Shown here: positions 1-5,740 of the stretch, in pieces
Position numbering within the stretch: the stretch's first letter is position 1
Layout of the letters: each line of letters starts with the position of its first letter
NCBI GenBank assembly: GCA_946481105.1
Contig: CAMLMM010000087.1
Span: 1-7,210, forward strand
Direction of reading: 5' to 3'
Length of the DNA stretch: 7,210 bases
Source of the DNA: an uncultured Alphaproteobacteria bacterium
Lineage (GTDB): Bacteria; Pseudomonadota; Alphaproteobacteria; Micavibrionales; Micavibrionaceae
Program-made: the position numbers and the translations under genes
The notes under the pieces: generated by a model
What the model was told of the DNA's origin: nothing
The model's input: only the letters and a program-made list of their open reading frames with translations
Databases searched by the model: none

Positions 1-797
1 AAGCCCTTGGGCGACAAGGTAAAGATTTCATACCCTGTTTCCGTGACCGCCAGCGAGTGTTCAAACTGGGCGGACAGACCTTTGTCCCGCGTGACCGCCG
101 TCCAGCCGTCGGACAGGACTTTGGTTTCATAGGTACCCGTGTTGATCATCGGTTCGATGGTAAAGAACATGCCAGGTTCCAGCACCGTATCATCCGACGA
201 TGGGTGGTAATAATGGAGCACCTGCGGTTCGGCGTGGAAGGTGCGACCAAGACCATGGCCGCAGAAATCACGCACTACCGAAAAACGCGCGGCTTCGGCG
301 ACTTTCTGAATCGCCTTGCCAACATCACCGAGAGTCGCGCCCGGCTTCACCGCTTCGATTCCGGCCATCATGGATTCATAAGTGATGTCCATCAGGCGCT
401 TCGCCTTCACATTCGGTTCGCCCGCCGTGTACATGCGGCTGGTATCGCCGTACCATCCGTCGAGAATAACGGTGACGTCGATATTGAGGATATCACCATG
501 CATCAGTTTTTTAGGTCCGGGGATGCCATGGCAGACAACGTGATTGATGGAGGTGCAGATGGATTTCGGGAATCCTTTGTAGTTCAGCGGGGCAGGGATC
601 GCGCCGTGCTTTGTGATAAAGTCATGGCAGATGCGGTCGAGTTCTTCGGTGGTCACGCCGGGTTGCACATGGGCGGTAATCATGTCGAGGACTTCGGCGG
701 CTAGCTTGCCCGCGCGGCGCATGCCTTCGAAATCGGCTTCGTCATGAAGTTCGATGCCTGAGGCGGACATTTTTTTTGCGGCGGTCTGGCCTTGCAC
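1..797 (-). CDS. map: Type I methionine aminopeptidase, 3' end cut by window edge
   Basis: Cytosolic metalloprotease that removes the initiator Met from nascent proteins. About 265 codons are visible and the gene runs off the left edge; the E. coli enzyme has 264 residues, so only some ten C-terminal residues should be missing. Counting from the GTG at 797, the metal ligands of the pita-bread fold are all present: D107 (NIDVT), D118 (GDTS), H181 (GHGLGR), E215 (FTIEP) and E246 (QFEHS). The substrate-contacting H90 (VCHGIP) is also there, so the enzyme should be active. Start choice: GTG at 797 has an AAGGAG ribosome site 6 nt upstream. The in-frame ATG at 770 is preceded only by a GCC-rich and poly-A stretch, so GTG is preferred and adds nine residues. 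It is transcribed divergently from the CinA-N-type gene. Identification is secure; the start is probable. Confidence 0.96.
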   Translation of the reverse strand, partial: MQGQTAAKKMSASGIELHDEADFEGMRRAGKLAAEVLDMITAHVQPGVTTEELDRICHDFITKHGAIPAPLNYKGFPKSICTSINHVVCHGIPGPKKLMHGDILNIDVTVILDGWYGDTSRMYTAGEPNVKAKRLMDITYESMMAGIEAVKPGATLGDVGKAIQKVAEAARFSVVRDFCGHGLGRTFHAEPQVLHYYHPSSDDTVLEPGMFFTIEPMINTGTYETKVLSDGWTAVTRDKGLSAQFEHSLAVTETGYEIFTLSPKG

Positions 798-820
798 CGG
801 AAACTCCTTCGGTATTTAAT
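792..820 (+). promoter_or_regulatory. Candidate sigma70-type promoter for the CinA-N-type gene
   Basis: TTGCAC (792-797), a 17-nt spacer and TTTAAT (815-820, five of six matches to the -10 consensus) lie in the divergent gap with map. Transcription would begin near 827, only about 8 nt before the ATG at 835 but comfortably before the ATG at 886. The -35 match is weak (three of six) and the box overlaps the map start codon, so this is a suggestion only. Confidence 0.3.
804..809 (-). promoter_or_regulatory. Ribosome binding site that decides the map start
   Basis: On the minus strand this reads AAGGAG, followed by a 6-nt spacer and GTG at 797-795. It is the only good Shine-Dalgarno match upstream of map and argues for the GTG rather than the ATG at 770. 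Confidence 0.7.
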
Positions 821-885
821 CTGTTTTTAATTAAATGCAAAATATACTGGATGAATTACCCCAACATAACGGTTTTGGCAACAAA

Positions 886-1656
886 ATGGACAAAAATCTT
901 ACGGCGGCGCTGATTATTATTGGAAACGAGATACTTTCAGGCCGTACGCAGGATGCGAATACGCCCTGGATTGCCACAAAACTGGCCGATCATGGCATTA
1001 AGTTGGTCGAGGCCCGCACCATCCCGGATATTGAGGACGTTATCGTCAAAACCGTCAATGAATTGCGCAGCAAGGTAAAATATGTATTCACCACGGGTGG
1101 TATCGGCCCGACCCATGATGACATTACCACGGCATCCATTGCAAAGGCGTTTGGCGTAACCGCCCAGGTCCACCCGGAAGCGCGCGCGATGCTGGCGCAG
1201 TATTATGGTGGCGAAGAGCATCTGACGGATGCCCGCCTGAAAATGGCGACCATTCCCGAAGGCGCCATACTGGTGGATAATCCGGCCTCTGGCGCGCCGG
1301 GATTTCAAATCGACAATGTTATCGTTATGGCGGGTGTGCCGCGCATCATGCAGGCGATGCTGCATGGGGTGCTGTCGCGTCTGGAAAGCGGCGCGCCCTA
1401 TCTGTCCAATATTATCAATTGCAGCCTGCTGGAAAGCGTCATCGCCAAAGATCTGTCCGATATTCAGAATAAATTTCCTATGGTGGATGTCGGCAGTTAC
1501 CCACATTTCCGGCAGGGTGATTTGTCACTGTCACTGGTCCTGCGGTCGAGCGATAATGCGAATCTGCATGCCGCCACGAATGAGGTTGTTGCCATGGTCC
1601 GCCATCACGGGCAGGAACCTTCCGCGCTGAGCATAACCTCTGTCGCGCCGCGGTAA
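886..1656 (+). CDS. Stand-alone CinA N-terminal / MoaB-like domain protein (COG1058 type)
   Basis: The protein has the molybdopterin-binding (MoaB/MogA) fold that forms the N-terminal half of CinA. Seen from Met at 886: a beta strand leading into GNEILSGRT (residues 13-21), the family signature with a preceding hydrophobic strand, and the phosphate-binding loop TTGGIGPTHDD (69-79). A second conserved patch is NPASGAPGF. At about 256 residues it lacks the C-terminal NMN-deamidase (PncC) domain of full CinA. Related CinA-N domains have been reported to hydrolyse ADP-ribose, but the substrate here is unknown and the old name competence/damage-inducible protein is not informative. Start: an upstream in-frame ATG at 835 would add 17 residues that do not look like the family. 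Neither ATG has a good ribosome site, so the start is uncertain. It diverges from map, and in alphaproteobacteria such genes often lie near map (from memory). Confidence 0.88.
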   Translation: MDKNLTAALIIIGNEILSGRTQDANTPWIATKLADHGIKLVEARTIPDIEDVIVKTVNELRSKVKYVFTTGGIGPTHDDITTASIAKAFGVTAQVHPEARAMLAQYYGGEEHLTDARLKMATIPEGAILVDNPASGAPGFQIDNVIVMAGVPRIMQAMLHGVLSRLESGAPYLSNIINCSLLESVIAKDLSDIQNKFPMVDVGSYPHFRQGDLSLSLVLRSSDNANLHAATNEVVAMVRHHGQEPSALSITSVAPR

Positions 1657-1670
1657 TCAGGGGTTTTCCG

Positions 1671-1701
1671 TACGCGACGAATATGATAAATTCTTCGCGT
1701 A
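1671..1701. other. 31-nt interrupted palindrome upstream of the 1726 gene
   Basis: The outer arms TACGCGA (1671-1677) and TCGCGTA (1695-1701) are perfect complements. After one C/T mismatch, four further pairs (GAAT with ATTC) close a 7-nt loop, for 11 pairs in all. It lies 14 nt after the stop of the CinA-N-type gene and 24 nt before the next start. No T-run follows on either strand, so it is not a standard intrinsic terminator. It could be a regulator-binding palindrome, an RNA hairpin in the leader of the 1726 gene, or a Rho-related end structure. Confidence 0.55.
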
Positions 1702-1725
1702 GCCGTAAACTGCCGAAGGAATTTC

Positions 1726-3168
1726 ATGGTTAAAAAAATAATAGTCAGCTGTTGCGTTCTGATAGTCTTTCTTGTGGCTATGGCTGTTGCCGGATTTGTG
1801 GGCGTCAATTTATATTACGACCCGCCGCTTACACCCGAAGCTAAAAAGCTGATGACTGGCGACGCGTCTCCAGCGCCAGAGCAGAATGGCTATTTTGCAG
1901 CCATTGGCCTGACTGCGCCGAAGGGTAAGGATGCCCATCAATATGGATACGCGATCTATACAGCCGAGCAGGAAGCGGTAAGCCGTACGCCGAAAACAGT
2001 CTTGCCTGCCTATGGAGAGTCTGTCGATTTCGAAAATATGGCTGAAATTGGCCGCCCGCAGGAAACGCCCTTTGAGCCGCATTTCGTTGACCGGACGAAA
2101 GAATCCCTGGATTGCTGGTTGCTCACCAAAGCGGAATTTGAAAGGAAGAAGAAAGAAAAATGGGGGCAGCGCTGCATGACTGGCCCCGATCTGCTGCAAC
2201 ATATCAAGGAGTCGGATGAGCATTTGAAACGTTATAAAAAGATGCTGAGTTATCCGCGTTTTTACCAGGTGCGCACCGGCCTGATGCAGGGGCATCACCT
2301 GACCACCATTAATGATTATTATCAGGCGCGGAATATTATCTGGGCACGTTCAGGGCAGGGAGATTACGCTATCCAATATTGGCTGGATGATCTGAAATTC
2401 TGGAACCGCGCTGTTGTGGATCAGCAAAATCTGGCTACCAAGGCTATTATCAACATGCTGATAGCAAAGAGCATCAGCGCGTTGCAGACCATATTGGAAT
2501 CCAGCCCGCCGCTCGCCCAGAAATATCAAGCCCAGTTGGTTGATGCGCTGCGCGACCCGGCTGTCACCCAGATTAAGCCGATGCTGGCATCCACCTATCG
2601 CGCGGAATATGACGGCGTCGCCGGGATGATGAATAACCTGTTTATGGGCAAGATATTCCGTTTGTCGTTCAAACCAAACGCCACCGCCAACGACCTGGCT
2701 GTATTATATGATGACGTGGCCGCGCTTTCGGACAAGACACCGGAAAATTATGCGTTTGAACTGGTGAAGATACGGGATAATTATAACCACCTGACCAACC
2801 GCGACTCGCCACTGAAAATGTTCCTGTACAACCCGCTGGGTAAGAAATTGTATACGGTCAGTCCCGGCAGGGGCATATTGGAGACAAGCTGGTTTCAGGC
2901 GGGTGAGCGCAGAGTGATGACTCTTTACATCATGGCAATGGCGCAAGGAATTCAGGGAAGCAAGATGCCGGCCTTCCTGAGTGCGGTCGATAAAAACCTG
3001 CTGGATCCGTATAACGGACTGCCTTATCGCTGGGATTCAAACACGCGGGAAATATATTTCGAGGTGACGGATGAATACCTGCATCCCAACCGCCATGCCA
3101 TTCTTTATCCTGAGCCGGTTGCAGTGACGCCCGTAACGGAAACCGCAGCGGGCGCCCCGCCTAACTAA
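1726..3168 (+). CDS. Membrane-anchored protein of unknown function, 480 residues
   Basis: Function is not recognised. The N-terminus has KK at residues 3-4 and then a hydrophobic helix (about 5-29) with no good signal-peptidase site, so it is probably a single-pass anchor with the remaining ~450 residues in the periplasm. Outside the anchor there are only two cysteines, C130 and C150, suitable for a disulfide; C9 and C10 lie within the helix. Conspicuous patches are NGYFAAIGL (54-62), YPRFYQ, and near the C-terminus a DPYNGLPYRWD segment followed by a predicted strand. Such DP-[FY]-x-G-xP-x-R/Y motifs recur in uncharacterised periplasmic proteins, as far as I recall. The middle is largely helical and the tail is Pro/Thr/Ala rich. 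Start: AAGGA at 1716-1720 lies 5 nt before ATG, a good site. It is co-directional with the preceding gene but separated by a 69-bp gap holding a palindrome, and its stop overlaps that of the convergent copper-protein gene. Confidence 0.85.
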   Translation: MVKKIIVSCCVLIVFLVAMAVAGFVGVNLYYDPPLTPEAKKLMTGDASPAPEQNGYFAAIGLTAPKGKDAHQYGYAIYTAEQEAVSRTPKTVLPAYGESVDFENMAEIGRPQETPFEPHFVDRTKESLDCWLLTKAEFERKKKEKWGQRCMTGPDLLQHIKESDEHLKRYKKMLSYPRFYQVRTGLMQGHHLTTINDYYQARNIIWARSGQGDYAIQYWLDDLKFWNRAVVDQQNLATKAIINMLIAKSISALQTILESSPPLAQKYQAQLVDALRDPAVTQIKPMLASTYRAEYDGVAGMMNNLFMGKIFRLSFKPNATANDLAVLYDDVAALSDKTPENYAFELVKIRDNYNHLTNRDSPLKMFLYNPLGKKLYTVSPGRGILETSWFQAGERRVMTLYIMAMAQGIQGSKMPAFLSAVDKNLLDPYNGLPYRWDSNTREIYFEVTDEYLHPNRHAILYPEPVAVTPVTETAAGAPPN

Positions 3169-3698
3169 TGCTTCATTTCACTGCCGTGTTCAGATGGCTT
3201 GGTGTCATCTGTGGCGGCTTTGGTCTGGATTTTGTTGATAGTTTCTTCATCGAAAAATTCCAGCAGCTTTTTACGGTAGGCTGTCCGTTCTGCTGGCGTG
3301 GGGTTGTGAAACTTGCCATCTTCGGTTGGCTTCCCAACGATGATTTTGCCACGCATGCCCATCATCAGGTGCGGAATGCAGTGGTATTCATAGGTTCCGC
3401 TCTTGGTAAACGTATGTGACCAGGTGTCATTCGCTTTTTCAAGAAACGGACTGGAGAAAGCCTGCGCGCCTTCCGGGTATCCATCCGGGTAGGTAATCAT
3501 GTTATGCGTTTCCGGCTTCTGGTTGACCCATTTGACACTGTCGCCGGGCATAATAGTCAGCATCTGCGGTTCAAAGGCCATGCGCATTTTATCATAGTCG
3601 CTGATAACCTGAACAATATGTTCTTTGGCCGATGCGCTGTGGAGCGTGGCTGGGAAAAGAGCCAGTAGGAAGAGGGGAAGTATCAGGTATCTTTTCAT
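3165..3698 (-). CDS. Pseudoazurin-like type 1 copper protein (cupredoxin), exported
   Basis: Periplasmic blue-copper electron carrier. A signal peptide (about 1-24, ending SASA before KEH) precedes a cupredoxin beta-barrel (about 25-122). The type 1 copper ligands are visible: H65 (ETHNM), C107 and H110 (YHCIPH), and M115 (MMGM). The C-x2-H-x4-M spacing and the GM context match pseudoazurin, as do the FEP-x-x-L-x-x-x-PGD strand at 42-53 and the GAQAF patch at 77-81. Residues 123-177 form a helical tail ending in a Met/His-containing stretch; pseudoazurins also end in helices, but this tail is longer than usual. Known pseudoazurins donate electrons to nitrite reductase and to cytochrome c peroxidase; a di-haem protein of that superfamily is encoded nearby. 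It probably follows the coiled-coil gene (72-bp gap) on the same strand. The ribosome site AAAGGG sits 9 nt before ATG. Family assignment is firm; the partner is inferred. Confidence 0.92.
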   Translation of the reverse strand: MKRYLILPLFLLALFPATLHSASAKEHIVQVISDYDKMRMAFEPQMLTIMPGDSVKWVNQKPETHNMITYPDGYPEGAQAFSSPFLEKANDTWSHTFTKSGTYEYHCIPHLMMGMRGKIIVGKPTEDGKFHNPTPAERTAYRKKLLEFFDEETINKIQTKAATDDTKPSEHGSEMKH

Positions 3699-3715
3699 GG
3701 CGTTAAGCCCTTTGC

Positions 3716-3743
3716 ATTATGATTGGTTTAAATACGCAGACAA
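3716..3743 (-). promoter_or_regulatory. Candidate promoter for the pseudoazurin-like gene
   Basis: On the minus strand TTGTCT (3743-3738), a 16-nt spacer and CATAAT (3721-3716) match sigma70 boxes in four and five of six positions. The predicted start, near 3709, would fall on the ribosome site at 3713-3708, leaving almost no leader. This weakens the case; the gene may instead be co-transcribed with the gene at 3771-4040. Confidence 0.25.
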
Positions 3744-3770
3744 AAGGCGACGCCACGAAGCAAATACGCC

Positions 3771-4040
3771 CTAGTGACCGAGGTAATGGTCGAATTCAGG
3801 CCCTTGTTTTGGTCCCGCGGCAGGTTCGATCTGTGTCAGGGACTTATCATACGCGGCACGCAATTTTTTTAAATCAGCTTTTGCATCGGCGACATCTTTT
3901 TCGCGTTTCTGGATTTCCACTTTCAACTGCCGTGATAATGCTTCGGGATCGTCCTGCGCCATGCTGTTGAGGTTTTGCGCCTGGGCGTATGGTGCGCAGA
4001 TAAAAAGACCAAGTAATGTGATAGCAATCGACGGTTTCAT
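3771..4040 (-). CDS. Small secreted coiled-coil protein, 89 residues
   Basis: No known family is recognised. A signal peptide (residues 1-21, cleavage after AYAQA-like APYAQA) is followed by a short acidic linker and one long charged helix (about 33-72) with heptad-like Leu/Ile/Val spacing and many Lys, Glu and Asp, so a coiled coil is likely. The C-terminus is short, Pro/Gly rich, and ends in DHYLGH with two histidines that could bind metal. The mature protein has no cysteine and no tryptophan. C15 is preceded by Ile, so this is not a lipobox. GAGGAG at 4049-4054 (minus strand) is 8 nt before ATG, a strong ribosome site that supports a real gene. It lies first in a leftward pair with the pseudoazurin-like gene and is divergent from the di-haem operon, so an accessory role in the same periplasmic redox system is possible but unproven. 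Confidence 0.8.
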   Translation of the reverse strand: MKPSIAITLLGLFICAPYAQAQNLNSMAQDDPEALSRQLKVEIQKREKDVADAKADLKKLRAAYDKSLTQIEPAAGPKQGPEFDHYLGH

Positions 4041-4120
4041 AATCGTAACTCCTCTGCGGCTTATATACTTAGGATTATGCCAATCTACTAAAGAGTATGG
4101 TGTGTGTCAAAGTAAACGAA

Positions 4121-4149
4121 TTGTTTATAAGGTGAAGGTATAGTATATT
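4121..4149 (+). promoter_or_regulatory. Candidate promoter of the di-haem/cupredoxin/chemoreceptor operon
   Basis: TTGTTT (4121-4126), a 17-nt spacer and TATATT (4144-4149) resemble sigma70 boxes (three and five of six matches). Transcription would begin near 4156, leaving an AT-rich leader of about 70 nt before the ATG at 4227. The whole 4041-4226 divergent gap is AT rich and holds no gene. It also holds a 9-mer direct repeat (TTTATAAGG at 4124 and 4171) and an AT palindrome at 4159-4172. On the other strand a perfect TTGACA (4110-4105) is present, but no -10 box sits at the right distance, so the leftward promoter is unclear. Confidence 0.4.
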
Positions 4150-4226
4150 CCTACTGTGAAAATTTAAATTTTTATAAGGCTTTCTGCAGTCTTAATAATT
4201 AAAAATCTTTTACCTGGGGACCGGAC

Positions 4227-5369
4227 ATGAAAATTAAATTCTTAGTCAGCACTGCCATTGTTTTAGCTGCTTTTGCTTATTTTCCAGCCCATGCTGCAGA
4301 TCCGGCTCCAGCCACCCCTGCGGCAGCAACCGAGGCTGCGGCGCCGGTTGCCACGCCGGCTGAGACTCCTGCTGCGGCACCAGCCCCTGTTGAGAATACG
4401 GTTGTTATCAGCAAGGCCGAACTTGACAAGATGAAGGGCGGTTATGTGCGCCCGAAGGAAATTCCGTATCCGGACGATAATCCATACAGCAAGGAAAAAG
4501 AAGAACTGGGTAAAATACTTTATTTCGACCCACGTCTTTCCTCATCCGGGACGCAGTCCTGCGCGACATGTCATAATCCAAGTTTCAGCTGGGAAGATGG
4601 TATGGCCTTAGGGACCGGACACGAGCATAAGAAACTGGGGCGGGCGACGCCGACCATTTTGAACCTGGCGTGGGATGAGCTGTTCTTCTGGGATGGCCGG
4701 GCTGATAGTCTGGAAAATCAGGCATTAGGCCCCATCAAGTCAGAAGGCGAGATGGCTATGCCCATCGACCTGATGATCAGCAAGTTGAATGATATTAAGG
4801 GGTATAAGCCGCTTTTTGAAAAGGCGTTCTATGCCAAAAATCCGGCTGACACTAAAATAACCCCGGAACAAATTGCCATGGCAATTGCCACGTATGAGCG
4901 TGGAGTGGTATCAGCCGAAGCCCCGTTTGATAAATGGATTAACGGCGATGAAGCGGCCATCAGCGATTCAGCCAAGCGCGGCTTTGTGCTGTTCAACACC
5001 AAGGCAAATTGCGCCGCTTGTCATTCCGGATGGAATCTGAGCGATGGCAGCTATCACGATATTGGTCTGAAAAGCGAAGATATCGGCCGTGGCAAGCTGC
5101 TGCCGAATATTCCGGGCATGAAGCATGCCTTTAAAACTGTAGGTTTGCGGAATATCGCCGAGCGCGCACCTTATATGCATGACGGGTCGCTGGCTACGCT
5201 TGAGGCTGTTGTCGATCATTATAATGGTGGATTCATACAGCGTGAAAGCCTGTCGACAGATGTCAAGCCATTGAACTTGACTGCCGCCGATAAGGAAGAT
5301 CTGGTTGCGTTTCTGCATAGCCTGAGCAGCAAAGACAAACCTGTGGAACTGCCAGTTCTGCCTCGATAA
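4227..5369 (+). CDS. Di-haem cytochrome c peroxidase / MauG superfamily protein, periplasmic
   Basis: Exported di-haem enzyme. A signal peptide (1-23, ending AHA) is followed by an Ala/Pro-rich linker (about 24-57) and the catalytic region (about 70-370). Two c-type haem sites are seen, CATCH (112-116) and CAACH (262-266). Measured from the first site, W155 (FFWDGRA) and E175 (GEMAM) fall at the spacings of the bridging Trp and catalytic Glu of the Pseudomonas enzyme, and H132 or H134 could be the distal ligand of haem 1. The APYMHDGS motif (314-321) is standard. Y332 (DHYNGG) stands where classical peroxidases have the axial Met of haem 2 and where MauG has Tyr. Peroxide reduction is therefore possible, but MauG-like oxidation of a partner is an alternative. 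GGGGA lies 6 nt before ATG. First gene of a tight rightward operon. The superfamily is certain, the activity is not. Confidence 0.95.
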   Translation: MKIKFLVSTAIVLAAFAYFPAHAADPAPATPAAATEAAAPVATPAETPAAAPAPVENTVVISKAELDKMKGGYVRPKEIPYPDDNPYSKEKEELGKILYFDPRLSSSGTQSCATCHNPSFSWEDGMALGTGHEHKKLGRATPTILNLAWDELFFWDGRADSLENQALGPIKSEGEMAMPIDLMISKLNDIKGYKPLFEKAFYAKNPADTKITPEQIAMAIATYERGVVSAEAPFDKWINGDEAAISDSAKRGFVLFNTKANCAACHSGWNLSDGSYHDIGLKSEDIGRGKLLPNIPGMKHAFKTVGLRNIAERAPYMHDGSLATLEAVVDHYNGGFIQRESLSTDVKPLNLTAADKEDLVAFLHSLSSKDKPVELPVLPR

Positions 5370-5391
5370 TCTCTAACAAAAGGACTAGACA

Positions 5392-5715
5392 ATGACAAAA
5401 ACCTCTTTCCTGACCGTTTTCGCCGCCACCATGCTTCTGGCATCCCCTGCCTGGGCTGTTGAGCATGTCGTTAGCCAGAAAGCCAAAGAGTTTTCAGAAA
5501 AGAAGCTGGAAGCCAAAGTGGGCGATACGGTTAAATTCGTGAACGAAGATGATGTCGCGCATAACGTATATTCGGATACTGCGGATCATACATTTGAAAT
5601 TCAAAAACAAGATCCCGGCCAGTCAGAGCAGATTACGCTTGATAAGGCAGGTGAGGTGAAGGTCAAGTGCGCCATTCATCCAAAAATGAAAATGACTATT
5701 AATGTAGTGCAATAG
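5392..5715 (+). CDS. Small amicyanin-like cupredoxin, exported
   Basis: Periplasmic type 1 copper electron carrier of 107 residues. The signal peptide spans 1-22 (ending AWA), leaving about 85 residues, which is minimal for a cupredoxin barrel. The copper ligands are H57 (VAHNV), C93, H96 and M99 in CAIHPKMKM. The C-x2-H-x2-M loop is the short amicyanin type, although M101 would give plastocyanin spacing, so the Met ligand is ambiguous. KVGDTVKFVN (42-51) is the usual strand before the His ligand. Lys, not the usual His or Tyr, precedes C93. The mature chain has no Trp and one Tyr (Y60). Proteins of this kind are often labelled methylamine utilisation protein, but no methylamine dehydrogenase subunits are present here. 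AAAAGGA at 5378-5384 lies 7 nt before ATG. The gap to the di-haem gene is 22 bp, so it is probably the redox partner of that enzyme (inference). Confidence 0.93.
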   Translation: MTKTSFLTVFAATMLLASPAWAVEHVVSQKAKEFSEKKLEAKVGDTVKFVNEDDVAHNVYSDTADHTFEIQKQDPGQSEQITLDKAGEVKVKCAIHPKMKMTINVVQ

Positions 5716-5740
5716 TATTCTGCATATCTAAAGGGCCTCT

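Noticed and set aside
57..704. Long open frame on the plus strand (215 codons)
   Set aside because: It is the antisense shadow of map, which has all catalytic residues on the minus strand; the plus-strand product has no recognisable features.
937..1506. Minus-strand open frame of 189 codons inside the CinA-N-type gene
   Set aside because: The plus strand encodes clear family motifs over the same stretch; the reverse frame is a shadow rich in Arg, His and Ile from codon complementarity.
3168..3419. Plus-strand open frame of 83 codons beginning at the 3168 overlap
   Set aside because: It is antisense to the pseudoazurin-like gene, overlaps the stop of the preceding gene and has no convincing motif.
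3981..4040. Lipoprotein signal in the 89-residue protein (Cys15)
   Set aside because: Ile, not Gly/Ala/Ser, precedes the Cys, so the lipobox fails; a normal signal peptidase I site at AQA fits.
4150..4226. Riboswitch or structured leader RNA before the di-haem gene
   Set aside because: The leader is short (about 70 nt), very AT rich and only forms weak A-T palindromes; no known riboswitch core is visible.
4227..5715. Methylamine utilisation (mau) cluster
   Set aside because: A MauG-like enzyme and an amicyanin-like cupredoxin are present, but no methylamine dehydrogenase subunit, MauD or MauE is seen. The mature cupredoxin has no Trp, so it is not a tryptophylquinone substrate.
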